This document shows, piece after piece, positions 38,177-50,551 of a DNA stretch of 64,000 bases. Positions within the stretch are counted from its first letter, which is position 1, and each line of letters starts with the position of its first letter. The stretch comes from Wuchereria bancrofti. Lineage: Eukaryota > Nematoda > Chromadorea > Rhabditida > Onchocercidae. The position numbers and the translations under genes were made by a program. Location of the stretch: contig SSBO01000001.1 in NCBI GenBank assembly GCA_005281725.1, positions 8,150,115-8,214,114 of the forward strand, in the 5' to 3' direction. The notes under the pieces are model-generated. The model ran no database searches. It had not been told where the DNA came from and worked only from the letters and a program-made list of their open reading frames with translations.

Positions 38177-40009
38177 ATTATTTGAATGTATTTGTTTATT
38201 TGACATGAAAATGTGCTAAGAAACATCGATGATCGTTGCATTGCAAAATTACATTCAAAAGGTCCCGCGCGAATGCAAAAAGCATGCAAAAAGTATTAGT
38301 TTTCTCACTAAGCTAAACTGCAGTAAACTTTTTTTCACTTCTTCGATGCGATGAGATAACATTTAAAAAGTTTTCATTCCAGGTCTAACAGAAAAAATTA
38401 GACAAACATTAGCAGAGATGTATAAATGAGAAGTTGCACTGTTATCATCAGAATGATGCAGAAATCTTACAACTGTTTTTATAAATCTGGTCTATTCTAT
38501 CAAATAAGTACTATCATTATAAAATTTTTCTTTTGTGATTGTGAAATGATGCCGCAAATTGAATATCACATATTACTGATTAATCAATTTTCGCAAGAAA
38601 AGAAAAACTGTAGTTTTTTCATTAGCATCGCTTTTTTTAATTCTATTGATATGCTAGCGTCATCATCCTAGCCAAAGTTCTAGGAACCTTTTAATAAACT
38701 TTTGCTTCTCTAAAAATTTGCTCAAAACTGCAATTTTTCTTCTTCTATGTTTTGCTTTAAATGCAAAATTCAAAGGTGAAATCAAAGTCTGATGAGCTCC
38801 CAAGTTGTAACTTTTCTAGTCACTGAATGGAATTGGCAATTAAAATTTCCAAAATTTGCGGATTATCAATATGCAGAACCAGAAATGAAAACTGAATAAA
38901 TTTGCGGAATTGCGTCAGTCGAACTTTTGTTACAACTGACTGATAAGTATGTTTTATGATATATTTTCGAATTTTCTATATCTTTATTGTAAATTTTTAT
39001 AAATTTTTAATCTGTAAGATCGTCAAATTGTAATTAACTAATTAAACTTTTAGATCCTAGATGACGATTTTTGTCACTTTATTAATTTATCATCCACACT
39101 CTTTTATAATTTTCATTCTCATACCCTCACTAATATGCAGTTGGTCTCATATTGATGATTTGTTTTTCCCTTAATACTATCACATTGGTTTCTGATCATC
39201 CACAGTGAAAGTATTATGATATTTGAAATAAGAGACTTCGAACCAAACTGTCACTCACATTTTATGCTACAAATCAGTCACAAGCACAAATTTCCCGAAT
39301 TATTTGTTGAATATTACAACAGAATAATAAAGAATTGAAACTTTTATGAAAAGCAAATTTTCCTTATATTGTCATCATATTTCGTTCAGAGTAATAATGC
39401 TACTACGAACCCATATCCGTTACATCAACTTATTTAATGTCAGTCCATGCATCTAAACTTAAGCCCTTCAGAAAAAACAAACTCTAAATCACTGAAAACA
39501 TAATTTAAACCGAACGGACTAAAAGAATTATACTCGATGAATTCAGATGATTTAAAAATTAATTTGTCTATTTTCAGCACTTCGAGCATCTCCACAACAA
39601 TCCATTTGTCAAAATATGTCAACTGAAGTTGTATTTTCGACTAATTATAATGTTTACATAGTTTATTTTGCTTTATTCCTGTCCCTCAAAACGCTTTTAT
39701 ATTGAAATTAGTTCCACTTATAGAGACAAATATTTGAAGAGTGTTGTAGATGAAAAAAAAAGAAGAACTTGTCTTTTCATTTAGTGAATGCTTTCATATT
39801 TTACGAAATATTTTATCTTATTTTAACAATATTATATTATGAATTATGAAATTAACTCTTGTAAGTTATACTTCAGTTAAATTTTGTTGCTTTCTTAATT
39901 TAATATTGATTTTGATTGATTTGCATAGCAATATATTAATACCAATATCCTGCAGTCCTCAGTAGAATCCTCAGGAAGTAAAAAATTTCTCTTAAAGAAA
40001 AGCAAAGAC
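38177..40009. other. No recognisable feature
   Basis: Unique-looking AT-rich sequence with only short chance open frames (for example 38426-38671). No repeat of the zinc-finger unit was seen. Confidence 0.45.
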
Positions 40010-40600
40010 TGATTTGTTGGAACTTCTGGCAGAAAAGAACTCACCAAACACACCTCATTTAATAAAAACCGATGATGAGGAATACCTAGCCCAAAAGGCT
40101 CAATTTTTTTTTACGTAATTGCGGAGATTTCAGAGCTCTGCAGAATTCCACGGAGCTCTGAAATCTGAAAATAGCTTTATGGATCCATACACCAGGTTTA
40201 AAGCCGCATACTCAGTGAAGATGACTAAATGTTTAAAAGAAAAAGTAAAACCACTGCTCTGAACCGATGGTCTGAAAATTTTCAGTTTCAGTAAAATTTT
40301 CAGTTCTCTTCAGTGTCATCCGTGCATCAAACTCTCAGCAGTTAGTTACTAAGGGAAACTTTTAAAGACAGTAATCAGATAACCAAATTTGATGGAAATT
40401 CTTGTGAGTTGTTGGGAACAGGCTAACAACTATCATCAGATCTTCGTTATAAGTTATAATCGTTATAAGTTCATCATCTCCCTGTATAAGAAGGAGAAAA
40501 GTTAGGCTGATGAAACTATAACTCTGCTCTCCATTGTTGGAGAAATACTTTTGAACGGATTACTACGTGTTATTGCAAAAGAACTTTCACTTTAATAGAA
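40010..40600 (+). mobile_element. Second degraded non-LTR retrotransposon fragment
   Basis: ELLAEKNSPN at 40019 fits the segment between endonuclease and reverse transcriptase of RTE/CR1-like elements. Further on are LVSCWEQANN (about 40400), IISLYKKEKS followed by a stop, then TLLSIVGEILLNGLL (about 40520-40565), which corresponds to the reverse-transcriptase motif with LYKNKG and LLSIAGK. Internal stops and frame changes make it dead. It overlaps in domain content with the fragment at 25625-26620, so the two are separate copies. Confidence 0.6.
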
Positions 40601-41625
40601 GCACCACAAACATTCAATATCACGATACTCCAAATAATAAAATAAATCTACTAGTCATATGCTAAAAAATGTTATCAAATGTTAACATTTTGTTCTCACA
40701 TTCACAACTAATCTTCTCATTTTATTTTGTAATCGAATTTCTATCTCCTAAATTGAAGTGTTTCACACGCTAATCTTTTTTGTTATCTTGTAATGTTTAT
40801 GCATTATTGGCTCCTAATAGTTTTTATGTATACAATTAACAATGTTTTACAATAAACGTTGTAATGTCTAATTATTCAAAACCACTTCCTTTTCCCAACC
40901 TTTAAATAAATCCTTATTGAGGAGGAAGGGATTCTTTTCGAGCTTATTGGGATCCATCCAACTGGAGTCAATTTTGGTTCATTCCTTACTAATTAATTCA
41001 TTGCATAACTAACTTTTTCTTAAAAAAAGCAAATAGAAATGGAACTATTTGTTTACTACAGAAATAAATACAAAAATTAAGAAAAAAATCTCAAAAAAAG
41101 AATTTTATTAGACAAAGATTATAAGAAACAATTTAAATAATGGAAGAAAAGAAAGGAATGCAAATTATTAAATTTATTTCAGTACAGCATGGAATACATT
41201 AAAGTAGCAAATGAAATGAATGAGAAACATATTAAGGTATAATTAATGCATGCAAGGCAAGAAAGGATATATTGAGATGATACTGTAATGCGAGATTCTA
41301 TTAGATAAATGAAAAATGAAGTTACAGTATACAATTTAAGGGATTTATTGCTGGCCATATAAATTGTGATAATGCATCGTTTTAATCAATGAAGAAAGAA
41401 TTCCTATTTGATTATAAAATCATGATTAATCATGATTATAGGTCTTTCTTTCCTCGAAATATTGTTGAAAAGTAACAATCATGATGAAAAAAAAAATCAC
41501 TGTAATTTTTGAAAAACTTTTTTTGTGTTGAATGATGAGAAGAAAATAGCAATCAGAATTAAATTTAGCACTTTGGATATTTTTAAAATTGATTGCTAAT
41601 ACTACTCTATCATCATCCATAATTA
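40601..41625. other. No recognisable feature
   Basis: AT-rich. A perfect 20-base palindrome, AATCATGATTAATCATGATT, lies at 41418-41437. No coding was seen. Confidence 0.4.
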
Positions 41626-42244
41626 TTAAACTTTTTCGCGCTGAAGTAATCCTTGATTATCTAAATTATGCATTTCAATCCACCATTCTTTTCCACTTTT
41701 ATCATATGGCATATCAAATGAAGTAAGCGAAGGACTGTAATAGATTAGAGTTTTAGTATCATATTTCTGTATATCTTTTTTATCACTTTTTCGAAATAAT
41801 TTTCCATTTTTCTTCTTATCAAATGACAAGAATTGCGTGTGATAAAGTTGATGAAAGGAAATGATAATAGAATAGATGAGCGCAACTGCAATAATACACG
41901 CTATAACTTCTAAGATAAGAAGTGTGAGCAAATACACGGTGTAATTTGGGAACTGAAATAAATTTCCGATTATTTTTGTAGTATTTCATGTAAGTTTCAA
42001 GTGATATTTGCACTTATCAATGATAAGTAGCTTAAGAAAAACTTACATTCGATACAATTTTAACAATTAAATTGCGAATATTATTTGCTTCATTTGCTAT
42101 ATCTGTTATAATTTGCTCCAGTTTCGTCGAAAGATAATTTACTTCCGGAAGAGCCTTTTCAAATTCTTTGTCCATTTGATGCAATGCTTGATGTATTTTC
42201 CCCAATGTCCAATGAATATTGCGGACTTCATCATCCGCTGTCAT
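41626..42244 (-). CDS. Single-pass membrane protein (paralogue of the gene at 44286-46151)
   Basis: Two exons: 42244-42047 (198 bases, donor AAT|GTAAGT) and 41952-41626 (acceptor TATTTCAG, stop TAA), giving 174 residues. Residues 1-66 are hydrophilic and helix-prone with heptad-like spacing (MDKEFEKALPEV, LSTKLEQII). Residues about 72-97 are one strongly hydrophobic segment (LLTLLILEVIACIIAVALIY) preceded by FPN. The remaining tail is Lys/Asp/Tyr-rich and ends GLLQREKV. There is no signal peptide. The family is not recognised. The upstream neighbour has the same plan: 66 residues, then XPN, then membrane span. A 5' acceptor-like CATAG directly precedes the ATG, so an upstream coding exon cannot be excluded. 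Confidence 0.72.
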
Positions 42245-44285
42245 CTATGATTAAGGCAAATATTAATTAATGATCAAAAGAATTCTGTATATGAAATAAC
42301 TGAAATGCAAAATCAAATAAATCTATTACATAATTCGATACCATGAGAAGCATTCCAAATTATAAACAACAAACAAAGTATTTCTACAAATTAATTAATA
42401 AAGATAATTATCATTCCGAGAAATTAAATTTTTATACAATGTGATAAAAATGGAAAAATTTTTAGCCTAGAGTCCATAAGACCAATTTAGACAATTTAAA
42501 AGATAAAATGAAAAATTAGGAATTTATTACAATTCGAAGTGTAGGAAAAAACAGAAAATTTTCTTTTTCCAAATTGATCCCAACTTTTGTTTAAAATTAC
42601 TTATGCAAGAACCATGAGTTGTTTTTCTTTCTAACAAAATTTACTGCTAACAAAAATATTTCAATCACTGATTGTTTCCTTTTTCAAATCTATCAAAAAA
42701 TCCAATATTATTATAATTTGAACTTAATACAATTTCATTTTTTTAAGGTTTTTAATCATTGATTGTTTCAATAAGACCGGAGGAAAATTTATTGAAATCA
42801 ATAAAGATTAAATATGGAAATATTTGTTGAAATTTTTTTTTATGAACACACGTGATTTCAAACGTTTTTGATGGAAACTGAAATACGTTAAATACCGAAA
42901 TAAGAAAAAACTATTTTGATACCTTTCTAAATTTATTAGTCTAATCTTCCAGATCTATTAGTTCTTTCTAAATCAATTAGTCCTTGCTAAAATTTAATTG
43001 CTAATATATGAGGTAAAATTAGTTAGTTATATCTTACCGATAAAAATTGGCGGGGAAGATTTGAAATGTTTTTTCCACGTAAAATGATTTTTCACCAACT
43101 ACTAAAATATTTGCAAATTGATCATTTCATTTATTGCTAATCATTTGCCTTTAATCAATTACGTTACTAGCAGAGAGAAACATAACTGGAAGAATTCGTT
43201 TTTCCGGAAATATAGCTAATTAAGGTAATGGCGCAGTTCAAACACTGTTATAATATGAATGAATCAGCAAAGAACAAGTAAAAAAATATTTATTTACAAA
43301 GTTTTTTCCTTTCCTTTTTTTGAAGAAAGAAATAATAAAACACCGGCACTATCATCAACAACAGAAGGCACAATAATTAAATAATCGTTTTCCATTAGAA
43401 AAAAAATGAGATCATTTTTAAATATGACTAATTGGAACGATTAAATTCATAGTTGTAAGAGAAAGACATAGACAATGGTAATTTAGATATTCAAATGTTT
43501 AGTAATCCAATATTGTAACATTTATTATCATCTTGGTAAAAAATGTAATTTTTCTAATGATAACAGTGATATAGTGCTATTTCCCTATTGCGTCAACAAT
43601 ATATTTCTCAAATTTAAAAACGAATTAAAAAAAAGTCACATGGATAGGAATAAAAAAAATTATAATCTCATATGTTCTAAAAAATGTGAGGAAAAAAGAA
43701 ATCTTTTTCCTTAAGGTAAACAGATAGACAAGAAATGAAAAATAAATTGTAATGGAAAAGAGTGAAGAATGACTAACGATATTTAAAAAAAAGTAAAAAA
43801 TAATCAAGGATATTTAAGACATTTATTTTGAAAGAAGAAAAAATCAACAAACCGAAATATTGATTATTATATAATCATAATATAAATAATAAATTACGTA
43901 AACAATTATTGATTGCTTGTTGATCAAAGTAAATATATATATATTGATACAAATTATGATTAATTATTTATTCTAATTTGAATTTTAAATTATTACACAA
44001 AAAAGTAATATAATTAAGATTATATTTTCTTCCTCGCTATTTCTACAACTTTTAAGCTTAAATTATTTAAATAGTAACAATTAATTCTATTCAACAAGTT
44101 TGTTCATATCATAAATTTCAATAAAATCATAAATTATGATTAAATTTTTTTATGGCTGAATTTTTTACCGAATTTTTAAGTTTAAATTACTAAAATAATA
44201 ATTTTCTTTTATTGATTATCTAACAGATTTCACGTAAATGAGACAAAATAATTTTGTAAAATTTCTATCAAACAATCGAAATGTT
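42245..44285. other. Intergenic region between the two membrane-protein genes
   Basis: AT-rich, no coding exon seen on either strand. Confidence 0.45.
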
Positions 44286-46151
44286 TTAAACTTGAGCAAT
44301 ACTATTTGTAAATGTTGTTGTGGGAATGTTTGAAAGCTCGGATGTTGTTGTTGTAAGATACTGGTCATTGTTGAACGATGATGCATAATTGCGATATTGC
44401 AATCTTTGAATTGTATCTGGTTGTGGTCCTAAAACTTATCAATATTTATATTTTTTTTAAAAATATTTCTTTTCTTTCTCAGTTTTCTCTTTTTTTTAAA
44501 TCATTAAATGATGCATGAAAATTTAAAATTTTCTTATTATACCATTCTATATACTTTATTATCAATCTAAACGATCCATGAAAAATTAAAATCTTATTAC
44601 ATTATTCTATATACTTCACTATCAATTTTTGAAATGAATCATTTTTCTACACTAGTTTTTTAATTAATCGAACTGTTTTCACTAATTATTCCTATTTATT
44701 TTAATATCCATCATTGGAACTAAAAAAGAAAAAAAAAAACTTTAGCATTATCGTTTTGCAGCAAATGTAACAATTGTAGCGCATTTTCATAAGTTTTTAT
44801 TTTATTTTTTATTTAATTCTATTTTTTTGCAACTGTATATAATCTAATACATAAATAAATCAAATTTTCAATTGAAATTTAAATTATAAAAGAAGAAAAA
44901 GGAAAAAAAAGAAAAACGAAAAACCACAACAGACTTCGTTTTTTAATGTCACCATTAATTTCTCGACCAACTCGTCTTGGTTCATGTTCCATATCCATGG
45001 AGATTGAGATATGATCTTGTTTGAAGATATCATTCGACCCTAATCTATATTGTCCATGACCATAAGAATGACCTGCTTTTAATGTTATTAATCGTTTTCG
45101 TTTTTTCTTTTCTTTTTTGCTTATTATAAATTTAAATTTTTTTTATGAAAAAAAATGGAAAAATTATTGAAATTAAGGAAAAAATTGTTATGTACGTTAT
45201 ATAAAATGCAATTTGTAATTGCTAAATAATTAGGTTATATCATCCTATCATTAAATGAAAATTTCAATGAAATTCTGTGCCAATTATTTACATAGCAATC
45301 ATTTGGTTAGCTTAGGCTGTTGTAAACAAAATTTTGAATGAAAAGTAAATAAAAAGGAGCTTTTGATGCTATTGCTTCATTTAGCTAACAAAAATAATGC
45401 TTGATGTTTGAATTCATTTTACAAAATACAGCTTAAAAATATAAAGTGCTTGGAAAAAAGAAAATAAAAATTAAAATTCTAGAAATGATTTTTAAGGAAA
45501 AAAAAATAAAAAATTTACGTATTACTAACCGGAATCAGAAGTAGAAAGCTTCTTGAACAATTCATACACATCAAAACTTTTTTTTATTGTGCCTAATATT
45601 AATGTAACCGATAGTAGCAAAAACACAACAATTATCGTCAAAAGCAACAAATAAAACAACCAACCGTTTGGTACCTGTAATTAACTTGTAATTCATAACA
45701 TTTAAATTATTTTCAACAGTTTTTTGAGTTTGAAAGTAAAATTAGGCTAAATTTAATATGAAAGTGTTAAATGTCAAAATCAAAATTTTTAGGCCTTTCT
45801 GAATTCAATAATGTAATAAATTTTGATAATTACCTGTGATATGGTATTAGCAACGTGAGTTGACATGATTTCTGCATCAATTGCTATACCTGCTACCGAA
45901 TGATCGAATGTATCTAATGTTAAATTAATCCTAAAAAAATTATAAAAAATCAAATCAACATAATTTAAGAAAAAAAGCAATAAAGAAATACTGAAATATA
46001 TAGCGATATAAATTAAACGCAGGATAGAGGGAGATGAAGAAAAACTTGACCTGGATGCAAGTTGTCCAATTTGTGAATTAATATGACCCACCAGGTTACC
46101 TAACTGAGCCAAAGTATAGCTTAGCTCCTCAATTGTCTTATCCACTGACAT
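44286..46151 (-). CDS. Single-pass membrane protein (paralogue of the gene at 41626-42244)
   Basis: Exons: 46151-46051, 45930-45834, 45674-45530, 45072-44953 and 44428-44286 (TAA), 201 residues. The fourth donor is uncertain: an alternative 18 bases on (CGAA|GTCTGT) gives 207. The first two exons together are 198 bases, exactly the length of exon 1 in the paralogue. Residues 1-66 are helix-prone with a possible N-glycosylation site (NLT). VPN then leads into a membrane segment of about 26 residues (WLFYLLLLTIIVVFLLLSVT), followed by a basic KK and a polar tail with HSYGHGQYRLGS and a Thr/Ser-rich end. No signal peptide, no known domain. The function is unknown. Confidence 0.7.
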
Positions 46152-48765
46152 GATTTTGTCGCTTCTATTTTTGATCGATATTGTTTTTTCTTGCTATAAA
46201 AATTCTCGAATATAAATTTTAACTGAAAAAATTGAAGTTTTTACCACTGGATTTTTAGTCATGAAGTTACCTTTTCTGTCTGTTGCAAATAAATTTCCGC
46301 TTCTTGGCATATTAACCGAATGAAAATTTGATATTAAAAACAAATGGACATATACATTACTCTAGGTGGATATGTCAGATAGAGAATATCTGTTATCACA
46401 ATTTGACAACTTACTTAATTTGACTTAAGAAAAGCGGAAAAAATATTTCAGTACTGGAGGAAAAAAACCAATGATTTACTCTACACCGAAAATAACGGGG
46501 AATTACCTAATTCATGTAATTGAATGAGAGCCATCGATTATTTTATAGAACCATAATCATCACTTCATTTATAGCGTAGATATTCAGATTTCTAAAATTG
46601 ATTCAGAACAAAAGTGGTAAATAATTGGAAATGGAAACTGCTACCAATTCGTATAGATCAAAATGAGATTCGTGAAATCGAAATATTTTCGAGAAAGAAG
46701 ATCAAGAGTTGAAGATTCAGTTCGCGAAAGTAACAATTACTACCTTCTTTTCTCTTTATTGTTGTCATTTTTACTACTATCCTCATCACTCTTCTGTCAT
46801 TATTATTATTGTTGTTATTGCTTATTACGTATTTATTATTATTTTTATTATTTATTGTTATTATTATTATTTATTATCACTATTATTAATTAATTGCTGT
46901 TGTTAAATTATCATTAACTATTACCGGAAAAAAAGAAATGAGATTTAATAGAAAACGGTGTGAATGAGATTACGAAATCATTCACTGATTGTATGTATCA
47001 TAGAGGAAATTGGAATGTATGTGAATTTTCTATCAAATATTCAGCTAAATAAGCAAATAAATGACGAATGGATCGAGGGTATAATGATGGACGGAAACAG
47101 AGAAAGAAAAGTGAATTGGTTTAGATAATAACGGATCATCGAGAGGTGTGTCCGGTGTACGAATTCCTGTTGAAGGATATACTGAGTGGACAAATAGATG
47201 ACCAGACAATTCCGGTTGCTCCTCTGATCATGCAATACATCATGGTTATTTCATATTTTGATTGTTAGCTAGCAGAAATGATTGGTAATATATGCATAAA
47301 TAAAGCTTGAAATATAAAAAGTTGAAATGGATCGTTTTAAATCGGATAGCTCAACGGGCTAGACCTTGTTTGATCTACTCATTATTGATCTTACCTAGCA
47401 GAAATAATTGCTTTTACCTGACAAAAATGAAATTTGCTAAAATTTTTTAGAAAGAAAGGAAAAAGGAAAAAAATATGAAGGAAAGGAAAGAGCGAATGCT
47501 TAATCATCCATTATTATGTGATTGTAATTGAATAACTAACATTAACAAATCATCTCACTTTTTTTTTCTTTTTTTACATATATGTGAATCATTCAGTGAT
47601 AAAGTTTTGTTTTTGAAAAATCGAAAAGATTTGTCTTCTAAAATTTAGTGGAAAGATTTACCTTTTATTTTTTTAAAGCGTTCAATTTTTTTAAAATTTC
47701 AAAACGCGAAATACAAAATTAAATTTATTAAAAGATGAGAAAAGAAACTGATATAAACAATTCAAAATTATGATATATGGATGGATGAAAAAAAAAAGGC
47801 AATACATATATTATTGGAAAACACTGGTTTTAAATATCGGTAATTGAAATTTTTTATAGAAATATCGATTAAAAGTAATGTCCATATTTGAAACTAATTC
47901 TTTCACTAAATTATGATAAATGATAGAATGATGACGTTGTCCCTTTCCTATCATATATTATCAAATGAAATTACATTATAATCTGTAAAAAAATCTCAAT
48001 TTTGATGATAGTTAAATAGTCTTTTTGTTTTTCGAAAAAATACAAAAAGGAAAAAAAAAATGAAGTTTCTTTATATCTATCGTCAACAGATGCTAACTCT
48101 TTCGTAAATTTTTTCTTTGTAAAAAAGAATGTATCAATTTATAAATCGAAATTACACGAATTTCTTATATTATTAAATATAATGAGCAATACTTGGTTTC
48201 ATTTTTTAGAAAATATAACAGAATTAATTTTTTGAACGATGAAATTTTGATTGTGAAACGAAACGTCTACGTTAACTAACTAAAGTTTTTTGATAATGAA
48301 ATTTTAGCAAGTTTCAGCTTTTAAAATTCATTTATGAAACGGACTGAGGAATTTTATGAATTATTGCTCTAAAAGTTGTATAATCCGAAAACTGTCCATG
48401 CATTAAATTAAAATTAAATATATATTATATATTTAACTTTAATTTAACCTCTCCAAATGTAACTGTTTGGATGATTGTAACTTTGCGACATGCTTCTATC
48501 AGAACAATTATATCTAAAAAGATAATCGTACCACTATGCTTAAATGTCATCATGACCTTTGACCGTCTGAAATTCCTAACACTGTAAATTATCAAGGACT
48601 TACATGAGACATTATGAAAAAAGTCACTGATATATACGAAAATGACAAGTAAATATCGAAGTGTAAGCAATAAGTGTTTATACTCAGTTAGAAAAAAAAG
48701 GAAAAAGATAGTATTTGCATTTGTTTAATTAACAAAACTTTTCATTTTACAATGCCAAATGAATT

Positions 48766-48901
48766 GATGAAATAATTTTTAAAGGGAAAATAACGGATAA
48801 CGATTACATTGTTAAACAAATAATGGGACAGAAGAAGGAGATCATTTGGGATATGAAACGAATGATGAAATAATTTTTAACCGGAAAATAACCGGATAAC
48901 G
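48766..48901. repeat. Short direct repeat, 98 bases apart
   Basis: GATGAAATAATTTTTAA followed by a GGAAAATAAC...GGATAACG string occurs at 48766-48802 and again at 48864-48901. The second copy has two CCGG-type changes that create the hairpin at 48876-48918. Confidence 0.7.
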
Positions 48902-48918
48902 GTTATTTTCCGGTTAAA
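48876..48918. repeat. Perfect hairpin, 19-bp arms, 5-base loop
   Basis: TTTAACCGGAAAATAACCG at 48876-48894 pairs completely with 48900-48918 across the loop GATAA. It is unusually GC-containing for its surroundings. No oligo-T run or gene border is attached. Confidence 0.85.
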
Positions 48919-50504
48919 TAAATGAAAAGGAAATGGAAAAGCATTAAAACGGAAATTTGCTTTTGCTTTCAATGCTTTTTTCAAATAATCGAAGAAAAAT
49001 CAAACACGATTTATTACATTTATCGTTTTATCTTTCAAAATTTGTAATACTATAACAGTAGCATATATCTATCATTTTAATACTTCTTCTTTTCCCTCTC
49101 TCTCTCTCTCTTCTACCATCCTTTAACTGGAAAGAAATGAATGTATTTGATTTGATAACTATGTGCATTATTGCCACTTTCAAACTTTTCATTATTATTT
49201 CGTTTTTTTTTTCTTTATTTTGAAAGAGAAATTCTTAAATTATGTAAACATTTAAAAATATCATTTAGCTGAAACTTTTTCTTATATATTTTTCTTCCTA
49301 AGTTCATCTCTCTTTCTCTGCTTTCCTATCTCTCTTCATCTTTTATCTTTTCTCTGCAAGAAATGTTCAAATTTTAAGTGAATTAAAAGAAAAGTTTGAA
49401 ATAAAAATTTTTGTAAAATTATCATTATCAGAAATTATCGATTCCTTTCCCCTCCACCCACATACACTATCATTTTATTTCTTTTCTTTAAAAAAAAGAA
49501 AAAAAAAACAAAGATATTTCAAATGAGAATTATCGACATAGCAGACAAAATATTGTTGTAGTAATGAAAATGCAAGAAATAATTAATTATACTGTTTAAA
49601 TTCTAACCGTATAATCATAACTTTGACATGTTAATTTTAAAGTTAAAAATTGTATGAATTAAGCAAAAATTATAAAATAATTATAAAAACAATTTAAAAA
49701 AATTATAAAAACATATAAATATTGATTAAATAAAGTAATTCAAGAAATGAAAGAAAAAAATAATAGTGGAAAAACATATACTTCATATTACTAAACTAAA
49801 GTTAAATGATATTTGGCATTCGCTTGCGTTCATTTTCATTAATATTTTATTTTAAACAAAATTTTTCACTTTTTAAAAAATTTCGTTTCTTTCTTACAAT
49901 CAATTAATCAATTATGCTACAAAATATTTAGCTTTTTTTTATCTAATTCATTTCTACATTTGGTGAAATTTTCCTTTTTCTTCGATTTAGCTACCATCTG
50001 GATGACTAAAACATCGTCTTCTTTTCATTTATTCTTTTTCGAATAAAAGCTGTACTTTACCAGCAATATTAGCATTTATACAAAAGAAGAAAAAAATGAA
50101 AGAGGAAGAGAGGAAAAGAAAAAAGAGAGACAGGGAAAGAGAGAGAGAGAGAAGGAGAAAGACAAATAGCGAGAAAATTTATCAATAAAATTGATCAAAA
50201 AGTTAAATGAAAGAGAAAAAAAAAAGCGGAATATTGATCTATCCTTATAGTTTTGCTAAATGTATAAATAGCAAAGAATGAATCAATGAATAATTTCACT
50301 CAATGTTTAACATTTCTTTCTTCCTGTGCATTTTCAATAATAACTATCAGGCAACAATGACTATAAGCAATAAACAATAATAATAACAATTAAAATAATA
50401 GCAATGATAGTGATAATAATAATATAATAATAATTAATAATAATAATAATGATTCTTTTCATTCAATTTTGATTAATTAACAATAATTTGCTTTCATTGT
50501 GTAA

Positions 50505-50508
<4 letters not shown>

Positions 50509-50548
<40 letters not shown>
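50509..50548. repeat. (GA)20 microsatellite
   Basis: Twenty uninterrupted GA units. Confidence 0.97.

Positions 50549-50551
<3 letters not shown>

Noticed and set aside
41418..41437. Perfect 20-base palindrome as a regulatory site
   Set aside because: It is low-complexity AATCATGATT twice and is expected now and then in such DNA; no context links it to a gene.
46280..46330. Possible extra minus-strand first exon (MPRSGNLFATDRK with a GTAACT donor) for the membrane-protein gene
   Set aside because: No acceptor before 46151 joins it in frame to the gene.
47341..47400. tRNA-like D-arm string (TAGCTCAACGGGCTAGA)
   Set aside because: No acceptor-stem pairing and no T-arm sequence follow, so a tRNA cannot be supported.
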